From Paenibacillus donghaensis (lineage in GTDB: Bacteria; Bacillota; Bacilli; Paenibacillales; Paenibacillaceae), in NCBI RefSeq assembly GCF_002192415.1, contig NZ_CP021780.1:2604001-2668000 (forward strand): a DNA stretch of 64,000 nucleotides, written 5' to 3'. Below the pieces are notes generated by a model, which was not told where the DNA came from, made no database searches, and saw only the letters and a program-made list of their open reading frames with translations. This document shows positions 33,829-41,484 of the stretch, one piece after another. A program made the translations under genes and the position numbers. How positions within the stretch are numbered: the stretch's first letter is position 1; every line of letters starts with the position of its first letter.

Positions 33829-35457
33829 ATGCGCAGAGTATTGATCGTTGATGATGAAAAATGGATACGCAGAGGTCTGATCCAATCAATTGCCTGGGGT
33901 GAATTGCAGCTGGAGCTGGCGGGAGAAGCGGAGAACGGGGACGATGCCTATGCAGTGACAATGGCTGAACAGCCGGATGTGCTGTTTCTGGATATGCGGA
34001 TGCCGGGAATGGACGGCAAACAGCTGCTCGGACTGCTTAGTCAAGAGCTGCCGGAGCTGCTGGTTATTGTAATCAGCGGATATTCGGATTTCGAATATAC
34101 CAAAGAAGCGATCCGTCATAAGGTATTTGATTATTTGCTGAAGCCGGTCCGCAAGGAGGAGCTGAACACTGTACTGGCCAAAGCCTGCAAGGAGCTGCAG
34201 CAGCGTGAGCATAACCGGCGTGCAGCCTTGCAGCACAGAGACGCGGGCTGGGTCCGGGCATTGCTGGACAGTTCTGCGGAAGAAGCAGGTGCTGGTGCTA
34301 CAGACATGACCAAGTCTATGCCGCCAGAGTGGGTGGGCAAGGAGCTTATGGTGCTTATTGGGCAATCCGATGTCTTCCTGGAAGCTGTAGATTTGGATTC
34401 AGCTTGCCTGCTGAGCTGTCTCCGGGAGCAATTGGACCGGGTGAAGCCGCTTCTTTTCGGGCACGGAAGCTGGGCCTTTGAAGTCTCTCTTATGAACGGC
34501 GTTACCCGGAAACTGCTGCTTGTGTTATCCGGAAGCCGGCTCGGGCGGAACGATCTGCAGCGGGTAGGCGGCATTCTGCAGAATGTGCTGAAGCAGGCCG
34601 GTTGTCCCTCGGCAAGTGTCGGGCTCAGCACAATCAAACAGGAGGGAGGGCAGCTTCGGGGAGCTGTGCGGGAAGCGGAGCAAGCGCTGAAGGACAGATT
34701 GCTGGGACAGAGCGATCTGGTTCTGGAGGCTGAGCACAAGCGGGCGGCTTCCACATCCATTTATCCCGGTGAGCAGGAACGGGCCTTTCTGCTTGCCCTG
34801 CAATCCGGGAACTGCACTGCGGCTGAGCGTGAATTCTACGAATTTCTGTCTAAAATCTCAATGGATACGGTGAGCGTGGAGCAGCTGCAGCGAAGCTCGT
34901 TGCTGCTCATGTACGCGGTCGAGAAACAGCTTCAGGCTAAAGGTGCAGATTTCGGACATATTTGCGGGAAATCCCCGCCGGTGTACACGGAAATTCTGGA
35001 TGCGAGAAATGATAAAGATTCAGTTACTGCCATATTCACAGAAGAGCTGATTCCTGCAGTAACCGGCTTTTATAACCGTCTCGGCGAGAAACAGGCCGGA
35101 AAGGTGGTGGAGGAAATGAAGCGCCAGGTGGAAGCGTATTATGATCAAGCCTTGTCATTGCAGGGAATTGCTCAGAGCTGTTATATGAATCCGGACTATG
35201 TAAGCCGGATCTTTAAGAAGGCAACCGGCAAGAGTTTTATTGATTACCTGACCGATGTGCGTATAGGCAAATCCAAGGAATTAATGAAGTCATCAACTTA
35301 CAAAAATTATGAGATCGCACAAATGGTAGGGTATGAGGATTATCGGTATTTTAGCCGGATTTTCAAAAAAAGACTGGGTATGACCATAGGCGAATACCGT
35401 AATTCTGTCCGCCACGCCGATCTTCAAGGGAGAGAAGAACCATGTCGAAACATTTGA
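33829..35457 (+). CDS. Response regulator with AraC-type DNA-binding domain, YesN type
   Basis: This is the cognate regulator of the YesM-type sensor, 542 residues from ATG 33829 (GGAGG 8 nt upstream; the frame is open further back inside the permease gene). The receiver domain (1-120) has acidic LIVDDEKW, phospho-acceptor Asp in VLFLDMRMPGMDG, and the late KPVRKEEL. The middle 250 residues are a variable linker. The C-terminal AraC domain shows two helix-turn-helix units (LQGIAQSCYMNPDYVSRIFK and NYEIAQMVGYEDYRYFSRIF). It sits after the permeases, unlike the usual adjacent kinase-regulator pairing. Its last 16 nt overlap the hydrolase gene. Confidence 0.94.
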   Translation: MRRVLIVDDEKWIRRGLIQSIAWGELQLELAGEAENGDDAYAVTMAEQPDVLFLDMRMPGMDGKQLLGLLSQELPELLVIVISGYSDFEYTKEAIRHKVFDYLLKPVRKEELNTVLAKACKELQQREHNRRAALQHRDAGWVRALLDSSAEEAGAGATDMTKSMPPEWVGKELMVLIGQSDVFLEAVDLDSACLLSCLREQLDRVKPLLFGHGSWAFEVSLMNGVTRKLLLVLSGSRLGRNDLQRVGGILQNVLKQAGCPSASVGLSTIKQEGGQLRGAVREAEQALKDRLLGQSDLVLEAEHKRAASTSIYPGEQERAFLLALQSGNCTAAEREFYEFLSKISMDTVSVEQLQRSSLLLMYAVEKQLQAKGADFGHICGKSPPVYTEILDARNDKDSVTAIFTEELIPAVTGFYNRLGEKQAGKVVEEMKRQVEAYYDQALSLQGIAQSCYMNPDYVSRIFKKATGKSFIDYLTDVRIGKSKELMKSSTYKNYEIAQMVGYEDYRYFSRIFKKRLGMTIGEYRNSVRHADLQGREEPCRNI

Positions 35458-37166
35458 TTCCTGACACACTGATGCTTGAAGAGAGAGCTTTGCACGCCAT
35501 TAACGCGATTGTAGGCATTGCCGACCCTGATCATGACGGCATTCCCTTTTTTGCAGCTGATCTGATGCAGGAGCCTGCCTGCATGACCCATGGAGATTGG
35601 GATTACGGCTCCTCCCACGGGCGGATGATTGATGCGCTGGTGCTGGCCCGCCATATGACGGGTTCGGCAGAGGGCCAAGAGACGGAAGAGAAATACCGCG
35701 CGAATCTAATGTCCTTTTTCAAAGAAGATGGACTTAGCTACCGTCAAGTCAGTCCGGCTCATGATTGGGAACCTAACGCTAATCTGATCGACCAGCGGGC
35801 AGTCATTCTGTCATTGACCTCCTGGTATATGGAGAGCGGGGACCCCAAGGTGAAGGAGGCGGCAGACCGCCATGTGGCTGCTCTGAAGCGGATTGCCATT
35901 AAAGAACGGGACATCTGGTATTATCCCGCCTCTGAATATAAGGAAGGCGGCTGGCCTTCCTCAAATGGAATCCTGCTGCGTCTTGCACCGGACCCGGCCT
36001 CCTTCTGCGGCAGACTGGTCATGCCGCTGCTGAAATATCATGAGGTGACAGGCAACAAGGATGCTTTTGAGCTATGCCAATTCTTTACGGCGCTGATTAT
36101 AGAGCGCAGCGGTGTGTTTAATGAGGACGGCAGCTTTAACACATCGCTTGCCTACCGCAGCGGGCATTTCCACACGCGTGTAGGGACGCTGGATGCGATT
36201 GCCCGGTTCGGGAAGTTTACCGGAAATGCAGCGATGATCGCTTGGGTGAAGAAGAGCTATGATTGGGCGCTGACTGTGGGAACTGCCTTCGGCTGGACTC
36301 CCGGTGATATGCATGAGCAGGCTTATGAACACGAGACTTGCTCGCTGGTGGATCTGATCTCAACCGGGATTACGTTGGCCCAGTGCGGTTATGTAGAGTA
36401 TTGGGGTACCGTAGAACGATTCCTGCGCAATCATCTGACAGAATCACAGCTGCTCGATCTGGATTGGGTGCAGCAATCGGAAGACCGCTCGAACGACATT
36501 CATGGCGATATTTCCTATTATAAGGTAGCGGACCGGACCAGAGGCGCCTTCGCGGGCTACTCCGCCCCGAATGATTTCGTCTGTGATGTGATCGAGGGAC
36601 GGGGACATACCAATGATCTGCAAATCTGCTGCCTCGGCTCGGGAACCCGCGGATTGTTCATGGGCTGGAGCAATACCGTTACAGAGCATCAGGGTACTGT
36701 AAGTGTGAACTTCCTGCTGAACCGCGGCTCTAAATGGCTGGATGTGCATAGCTATCTGCCCCATGAAGGCAAGATTATCCTGCATATCCATGCCGATATT
36801 TCCCGTCTGCAGGTGCGCATTCCCGAATGGGCAGGCTTCACCAAAATCCAATACACACGCGAACGCGGCAGCATTGTAACAACTGGGCACGGCAAAGAGT
36901 CAAGCCGCTGGGTGAACCGCTGCTTCCTGCTGCTGGATGAGGCTTATGAGGGTGAGACAGTGACGATTACGTTCCCTCTAAGCTTGCGTACGACAGTGGA
37001 GACTGCTGTGAATCAGAGCTTTGTCACCGAATGGCGCGGGGATGATGTGGTCAGCATTACCCCGCAGGGCAAGACCAAACCGCTCTACACTTCACGTGTG
37101 GTATTGGGGCAAGCGCCAATGAAGGAAGGCAGCTTGCGGCGTCCGGAGCAGGACTTTATCTGGTAA
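35442..37166 (+). CDS. Cytoplasmic glycoside-hydrolase-like protein of alpha/alpha-barrel type (GH127-like)
   Basis: This 574-residue protein has no signal peptide and overlaps the regulator by 16 nt. Helical repeats of an (alpha/alpha)6 barrel span residues 1-370, and a beta domain ends it. The stretch HETCSLVDLISTGITLAQCG plus YWGTVERFLRNHL resembles the GH127 segment where a conserved Glu and Cys occur. LQVRIPEWAGF resembles their C-terminal beta domain. A later ICCLGSGTRGLFMGW adds further cysteines. By analogy it may remove L-arabinofuranose or a related sugar from imported oligosaccharides. Similarity is partial, so this may be a separate family, and the function is inference. Confidence 0.6.
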   Translation: MSKHLIPDTLMLEERALHAINAIVGIADPDHDGIPFFAADLMQEPACMTHGDWDYGSSHGRMIDALVLARHMTGSAEGQETEEKYRANLMSFFKEDGLSYRQVSPAHDWEPNANLIDQRAVILSLTSWYMESGDPKVKEAADRHVAALKRIAIKERDIWYYPASEYKEGGWPSSNGILLRLAPDPASFCGRLVMPLLKYHEVTGNKDAFELCQFFTALIIERSGVFNEDGSFNTSLAYRSGHFHTRVGTLDAIARFGKFTGNAAMIAWVKKSYDWALTVGTAFGWTPGDMHEQAYEHETCSLVDLISTGITLAQCGYVEYWGTVERFLRNHLTESQLLDLDWVQQSEDRSNDIHGDISYYKVADRTRGAFAGYSAPNDFVCDVIEGRGHTNDLQICCLGSGTRGLFMGWSNTVTEHQGTVSVNFLLNRGSKWLDVHSYLPHEGKIILHIHADISRLQVRIPEWAGFTKIQYTRERGSIVTTGHGKESSRWVNRCFLLLDEAYEGETVTITFPLSLRTTVETAVNQSFVTEWRGDDVVSITPQGKTKPLYTSRVVLGQAPMKEGSLRRPEQDFIW

Positions 37167-37199
37167 TAATTAAAGACTAATAAGCGGGAGTGTGAAGAG

Positions 37200-37859
37200 A
37201 TGAAGACTGTGGTAGCTGTGTATACAGGACAAGGGCTGGCTGATCCGCTGAAGGCGATCTTCAAGGAGCTGCTGCCAGACATCAGATTGGTTAGCATTAT
37301 AGATGATAGCCTGATCGGAGATGTGGTGCAGGCTGGTGGGGTTCCACCCGGTGTAGCCAGAAGACTGGTGCAATATTTCCATAACGGGGAAGAGCTTGGA
37401 GCCGATGTGATTCTGAATACCTGCTCTTCCGTCGGTGAGGTTGCCGATGCTGCGCGGAAATTGATCGGGGTACCTATTGTGAAGATCGATGACTTGATGG
37501 CAGCGAAGGCGGTTGAAGGCTACAGCCGGATTGCTGTGCTGGCGACGCTGCCGTCCACGCTTGCGCCGACGATGCGGCTTATCCAGAGCAAAGCCAAGCA
37601 AGCCGGCAAGGAAGTTACTGTGGTCAATGGCCTTGCGGCCGGGGCTTTCGACGCGCTGGTCTCCGGCAGACCAGAGGAGCATGACGCCATTCTGCTGCAG
37701 ACAGCTATAGAGGTTTCCGGGCATGCAGAAGTCATTGTGCTGGCTCAAGGCTCGATGGCCCGAATGGAGCAGGAGCTGCAGGCTGCAACAGGCATTCCTG
37801 TGCTCTCTTCCCCGCGCTTCGGCATAGAACAGGTGAAGGAACTGCTGGACACTCTATAG
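37200..37859 (+). CDS. Asp/Glu racemase-superfamily protein with only one catalytic-type cysteine
   Basis: This is a 219-residue two-lobed protein of the aspartate/glutamate/hydantoin racemase superfamily. The first-lobe motif ILNTCSSVGEVAD holds the first catalytic Cys (near residue 73). The second-lobe position, usually G-C-A/T-G-M, reads VLAQGSMARME, so the second Cys is replaced by Gln. Two-base racemisation is therefore unlikely. Related one-Cys enzymes include decarboxylases and isomerases. It lies between a GH127-like gene and a DUF1537 kinase gene, which suggests a role on an acid-sugar intermediate. The ribosome site GGGAGTG precedes ATG 37200. Confidence 0.75.
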   Translation: MKTVVAVYTGQGLADPLKAIFKELLPDIRLVSIIDDSLIGDVVQAGGVPPGVARRLVQYFHNGEELGADVILNTCSSVGEVADAARKLIGVPIVKIDDLMAAKAVEGYSRIAVLATLPSTLAPTMRLIQSKAKQAGKEVTVVNGLAAGAFDALVSGRPEEHDAILLQTAIEVSGHAEVIVLAQGSMARMEQELQAATGIPVLSSPRFGIEQVKELLDTL

Positions 37860-37881
37860 GACAAGAGGAAGGTGAGCATGG

Positions 37882-39321
37882 ATGGAGAAGCAGAAGCTGA
37901 GTGAGCTACAGAGCAGTTTCCCAGAACCGGACTCAGAACGCCTGAAAGAGCTGTTATCCCGGGCGATTAAGAGCAATGCCAGTAAAATTATTGTCCTGGA
38001 TGATGATCCAACAGGTGTGCAGACGGTACATGATGTAACGGTAATCACCGATTGGAACATAGAGAGCATCCGGAAGGGATTTCTTACCCCTGAGAAGGTA
38101 TTTTTTATCCTGACGAATTCAAGAAGCTTCACGGAAGCGCAAACGAGTGCCGCACATCAGGAAATAGCCGAGAACATTATGGCCGTATCCCGGCAGCTGG
38201 ATAGAGACTATATGATTATCAGCCGAGGGGATTCCACCATGAGGGGTCATTATCCGCTGGAAACCGAGGTGCTGAAGGATAGTATTGAAAGCAAGGCCAG
38301 CTACACCTTTGACGGTGAGATTCTCTGCCCTTTTTTCAAGGAAGGGGGCCGGTTCACGGTTAATAATATACACTATGTCGCGGAGCATGACCGGCTTACG
38401 CCCATTGGCGATACGGAGTTCGCCAGAGACAAGACCTTTGGCTACACATCTTCCGGGCTGGGGGAATGGGTGGAGGAGAGAACCGGTGGCGCTTTCAGGC
38501 AGGACAGCATGACGATGATTACGCTGGAGGAGCTGAGAGCCTGCGAGATCACGGCTATTGTGAAGAAGCTGAACGCTGTAACCGGCTTCAATAAAGTGAT
38601 CGTCAATGCGCTGGACTATTGCGACCTGCAGGTGTTCTGTATAGCTCTATATGAGTCGTTGGCTGAAGGGAAGAAGTTCCTCTACCGGACAGCCGCGAGC
38701 TTGGTAAGGGTGATTGGCGGAATCAGCGAGCAGCCACTGCTGAGAGCAGAGCAGCTTATCGAGCCGGGAAGCGGGAGTGGAGGACTAATTGTTGCCGGCT
38801 CGCACACTTCGAAAACCACAGCACAGCTGGAGCAGCTGAAGCCTGGCGGCCATGTGGTCATGCTGGAGTTTAACCAGCATTTGATGGTGGAGTCTGAGGA
38901 GCGGGTGCAGCGAGAAATTGCCAGGGTGATTGAACAGTGTACTCTGCTGCTGAGTCAGAATCGAACGGTTGCGCTCTGCACAAGGCGTGAACGGCTGGAC
39001 CTGAACAGCGGCAATAAAGAAGATGAGCTGAGAATATCCGTTAGAATCTCTGACGCGTTAACCCATATTGTCGCCAGTCTGCAGATTAGACCCCGCTTTA
39101 TTATTGCCAAAGGGGGCATTACCTCCAGCGATATCGGAACCAAAGCCTTGAAGGTGCAGCAGGCTATCGTTGCCGGGCAGATCAAGCCGGGCGTTCCAGT
39201 TTGGATATGCGGCGAGGAAAGCAGGTTCCCGCAGTTGCCCTATGTGATTTTTCCGGGGAATGTGGGAGAAGAGTCAACGCTGAAAGAAATTGTAGAGGAG
39301 CTGACCTTATGCGAAAGATAA
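37882..39321 (+). CDS. Four-carbon acid sugar kinase family protein (DUF1537, OtnK/DtnK-like)
   Basis: This probable ATP-dependent kinase acts on short sugar acids such as threonate or erythronate, 479 residues. N-terminal domain: VLDDDPTGVQTVHDV (substrate-binding Asp cluster, residues 34-50) and SRGDSTMRGHYPLE. C-terminal nucleotide-binding domain: the KGGITSSDIGTKAL motif near residue 410, typical of the family. ATG 37882 follows AGGAAGGTGAG. In known pathways this kinase works with a dehydrogenase/isomerase and an aldolase, or with a PdxA2-type oxidoreductase. None of those is here. A DUF849 gene overlaps its 3' end by 13 nt instead, which makes the route unusual. Confidence 0.88.
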   Translation: MEKQKLSELQSSFPEPDSERLKELLSRAIKSNASKIIVLDDDPTGVQTVHDVTVITDWNIESIRKGFLTPEKVFFILTNSRSFTEAQTSAAHQEIAENIMAVSRQLDRDYMIISRGDSTMRGHYPLETEVLKDSIESKASYTFDGEILCPFFKEGGRFTVNNIHYVAEHDRLTPIGDTEFARDKTFGYTSSGLGEWVEERTGGAFRQDSMTMITLEELRACEITAIVKKLNAVTGFNKVIVNALDYCDLQVFCIALYESLAEGKKFLYRTAASLVRVIGGISEQPLLRAEQLIEPGSGSGGLIVAGSHTSKTTAQLEQLKPGGHVVMLEFNQHLMVESEERVQREIARVIEQCTLLLSQNRTVALCTRRERLDLNSGNKEDELRISVRISDALTHIVASLQIRPRFIIAKGGITSSDIGTKALKVQQAIVAGQIKPGVPVWICGEESRFPQLPYVIFPGNVGEESTLKEIVEELTLCER

Positions 39322-40106
39322 TAATCTCTGTTGCCCCAACCTCTGCCCAGGTAACCTCCATCGATCCGGCCGAGCTAGCCAGGGAGGTACTGGACGCAGG
39401 ACAGGCTGGAGCTGCCATGGTCCACATGCATGTAAGAGACAGTGGAGGACAGCTTACTGAGGATACCCGTCTGTTTCAAGATACAGTAGAGCGGATTATC
39501 CGCGAGAGCGACATTGTGATCCAGGCCTCGACGGGGGGGCTGTCTGAGCTGACGATTGAGCAGCGCTGTGCACCTATTCTCTATGACAAGGTAGAGATTG
39601 TCTCCTTGAATGTGGGATCAGTCAATCTTGGGGAGGCCATTTACCGGAACCCGCTTGGCGAGGTGAAGTATTGCGTGGCGCAAATTCTGGAGCAGGGCAA
39701 AATTCCGGAAATTGAAATCTTTGAACTCGGCATGATTCATACCGTACTGGAGCTGGATAAGCAATTTAACCTGCCGAAGCCGATTCTGTTTGATCTTGTA
39801 CTGGGCCATCAGGGCGGCGCACCAGCTACCATTGAAGCCTTAATCGCTTTGCGTAGCTGCGTTCCTCAAGATGCATTGTGGGGAATTACTCATGCTGGAC
39901 GAAGTGATTATACGATTATTACTGCAGCTATCGCGATGGGGGCGAGTCTGGTACGGATCGGCTTTGAGGACAGTGATTATCTTACTGAACGCGAGCGCGC
40001 AAGTAGCAATGCCCAGCTTGTAGCGAAGATCGCGGGTATAATTGAAGCTATGGAACTGGAGGTTGCCAGTCCGGCGGATGTCAGGAAGATGCTGAACGTG
40101 CGGTGA
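39309..40106 (+). CDS. DUF849/BKACE family enzyme (beta-keto acid cleavage)
   Basis: This TIM-barrel zinc enzyme has 265 residues from ATG 39309, overlapping the kinase by 13 nt. Landmarks: IISVAPTSAQ at the N-terminus, the metal-binding HMHVRD near residue 38, DIVIQASTGG, an E-F-lacking EIEIFELGMIH stretch, and a late GHQGGAPAT. Family members (Kce type) cleave beta-keto acids with acetyl-CoA, giving acetoacetate and a new acyl-CoA. Here the substrate could be a keto acid formed from the phosphorylated acid sugar, but no oxidising enzyme is encoded nearby. It is the last gene of the cluster, before a terminator. Confidence 0.85.
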   Translation: MRKIIISVAPTSAQVTSIDPAELAREVLDAGQAGAAMVHMHVRDSGGQLTEDTRLFQDTVERIIRESDIVIQASTGGLSELTIEQRCAPILYDKVEIVSLNVGSVNLGEAIYRNPLGEVKYCVAQILEQGKIPEIEIFELGMIHTVLELDKQFNLPKPILFDLVLGHQGGAPATIEALIALRSCVPQDALWGITHAGRSDYTIITAAIAMGASLVRIGFEDSDYLTERERASSNAQLVAKIAGIIEAMELEVASPADVRKMLNVR

Positions 40107-40121
40107 TGAGCGGTAAAGGAT

Positions 40122-40159
40122 GATCTCCTGCTCCCAAATTAAGGGGCAGGGGTCTTTTT
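40122..40159 (+). terminator. Rho-independent terminator after the acid-sugar cluster
   Basis: CTCCTGCTCC pairs with GGGGCAGGGG (within 40125-40152) with G-U pairs and a short loop, then TCTTTTT (40153-40159). It lies 16 nt after the DUF849 stop, which matches a transcript end. Confidence 0.75.
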
Positions 40160-40228
40160 GATGTGTTAAGGGTCCAATGGCACTAGTGTGGCACAAGTAA
40201 CGGCGGATATAGTAGCAGGCGCAGACGG

Positions 40229-40413
40229 TAACTGTATTTCGTACAGCTAAATTAAACGTTTGGGCAGAAAAAAGAGATGTAACTGTATTCCGCGCAGTTA
40301 CATCTCTTTATTTAGGCCTCAAACGCTGTTTGGAAAGAAAATAACTGCAGCAAATACAGCTAAAGTCGATTTTGTCCCATATTTATGCGAAATAGCTGTA
40401 CAAAGTACAGTTA
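40229..40413. repeat. Array of four quasi-palindromes of type TAACTGTA...CAGYTA
   Basis: Copies are at 40229-40250 (TAACTGTATTTCGTACAGCTAA), 40280-40300, 40342-40363 and 40393-40413. The last is in the inverted sense. Each is a 21-22 bp near-palindrome with TAACTG/CAGYTA arms and a variable centre. Spacers are unrelated and of unequal length, so this is not a CRISPR array. Together with the surrounding sequence this fills the 311-bp gap between the DUF849 and aldo/keto reductase genes. Confidence 0.75.
40271..40309. terminator. Perfect 15-bp hairpin, likely bidirectional terminator
   Basis: AAAGAGATGTAACTG (40271-40285) pairs perfectly with CAGTTACATCTCTTT (40295-40309) over a 9-nt loop, with T-rich flank TTTATTT on the right and AAAAAA on the left. 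It is an extended form of repeat copy 2. It sits between two convergent genes, where it could stop both transcripts. Confidence 0.7.
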
Positions 40414-40417
40414 AGCT

Positions 40418-41323
40418 CTACACATGCTGCGTATAGCGGTTCGCCATGCTCAGACTGCGGATGATCTCCTGTTCGCCGGGAGACAGCGGAGCAACTGCAG
40501 CAGCTGCTGCATTCTGCCGCAGCTGCTGCATGCTGCTGGCGCCGGGGATGATCACGGCGACACCGGGATCGGCGAGCGGATATTGCAGCGCGGTCTGGGC
40601 AAGCGTGCGCCCGCCGGTCTGCAGCTTCAGCTCATCCAGCAGTGCAAGCAAGGCTTCCGGGGAGTACCCCAGGTACTCCTTGTCAATCTTGTGCTGCCCC
40701 TGATCGGTCAGCCGCCCGCCCGCAAGCGGGCCGCGGGCAATCAGGCTGATGCTGCTGGCCTTAAGCAGCGGCAGTACGGACTCCTCCGGCCGTCGGTCCA
40801 GGATACTGTACTGGCTCATGACGCTGACGATATTCGAGCGGTTCACATATTCCCTGATTACATTGGGGCGGATGGAGGAGATGCCGTAATAACGGATCAA
40901 GCCTTCCCGCTGCAGCTCCTCGAAGGCCTCGATCGTCTCGTCGATCGGGTCCTCCAGCGTTCCTCCATGCAGCTGATAAAGGTCAATATAATCGGTCTGC
41001 AGCCGCCGCAGACTGTCTTTCACAGCAGTTTTGATATATGCCTTGGACGGGTCCCAGCTCCAGCCTTCCTTGCCGGGAATCCTGCGGTTGCCCACCTTGG
41101 TGCTGAGAATGACGTCCCCGCGGCGGTGGCGGATCGCTTGTCCAACCAGCTCTTCATTCCGGCCATCATCATAAAGATCGGCGGTATCCAAGAAGTTAAT
41201 CCCCAGGTCCAGCGCCTCATGCACAATCGAAACCGCCTGCTGCGGTTCTGTCCCGAGGGACATGCAGCCGAGGGCAATTTCACTTACTTCCAGCTCCGAA
41301 CAACCTAACTTCCGTGTCTTCAT
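40418..41323 (-). CDS. Aldo/keto reductase
   Basis: This NAD(P)H-dependent oxidoreductase has 301 residues and a TIM-barrel fold. The catalytic tetrad regions are visible: Asp and Tyr in FLDTADLYDDGRNEELVG, Lys in VILSTKVGNR, and His in DLYQLHGG. The cofactor-binding end shows GVAVIIPGASS. ATG 41323 has AAGGAG 10 nt upstream. A run of Ala/Gln codons (MQQLRQNAAAAAV) gives repetitive GCTGCTGC DNA near 40490-40540. It is divergent from the tetR-type gene. The physiological carbonyl substrate is unknown. Confidence 0.92.
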   Translation of the reverse strand: MKTRKLGCSELEVSEIALGCMSLGTEPQQAVSIVHEALDLGINFLDTADLYDDGRNEELVGQAIRHRRGDVILSTKVGNRRIPGKEGWSWDPSKAYIKTAVKDSLRRLQTDYIDLYQLHGGTLEDPIDETIEAFEELQREGLIRYYGISSIRPNVIREYVNRSNIVSVMSQYSILDRRPEESVLPLLKASSISLIARGPLAGGRLTDQGQHKIDKEYLGYSPEALLALLDELKLQTGGRTLAQTALQYPLADPGVAVIIPGASSMQQLRQNAAAAAVAPLSPGEQEIIRSLSMANRYTQHV

Positions 41324-41351
41324 CTAATCTACCTCTCCTTAAAAAATGTGG

Positions 41352-41380
41352 TTGTCGTAAAACCGTCCAGACGGTATACT
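41352..41380 (+). promoter_or_regulatory. Promoter with embedded TetR-type operator
   Basis: TTGTCG (41352-41357) and TATACT (41375-41380) are 17 bp apart. Their spacer carries the perfect palindrome ACCGTC-CA-GACGGT (41362-41375), a typical TetR-family operator shape. A bound regulator would block RNA polymerase and so autoregulate the tetR-SMR pair. The divergent reductase gene starts only 29 bp away and could be co-regulated. Confidence 0.8.
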
Positions 41381-41403
41381 ATGAATCGTGAGCTTGAAAA
41401 AGT

Positions 41404-41416
41404 GTTACTACTTAGG
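41404..41416 (+). repeat. Solo terminus of the GGTTACTACTTAGG repeat family in the tetR leader
   Basis: GTTACTACTTAGG matches 13 of the 14 terminal bases of the MITE-like elements at 13 kb and 61-62 kb. No matching right end is found nearby, so it may be an excision scar or a truncated copy. It lies between the promoter and the ATG at 41485, in the transcribed leader. Confidence 0.6.
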
Positions 41417-41484
41417 CATGGGCATGCATGTTATCTATTATAAGGAAACATTTACCTAAAACTAAACTTGGAGGTGATGTACGG

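Noticed and set aside
40229..40413. Palindromic repeats that could suggest a CRISPR array
   Set aside because: Spacing is uneven, one copy is inverted, repeats are imperfect and no cas genes are near.
40424..41308. 294-codon plus-strand frame opposite the aldo/keto reductase
   Set aside because: The opposite strand encodes a complete reductase with all catalytic motifs; this frame matches nothing.
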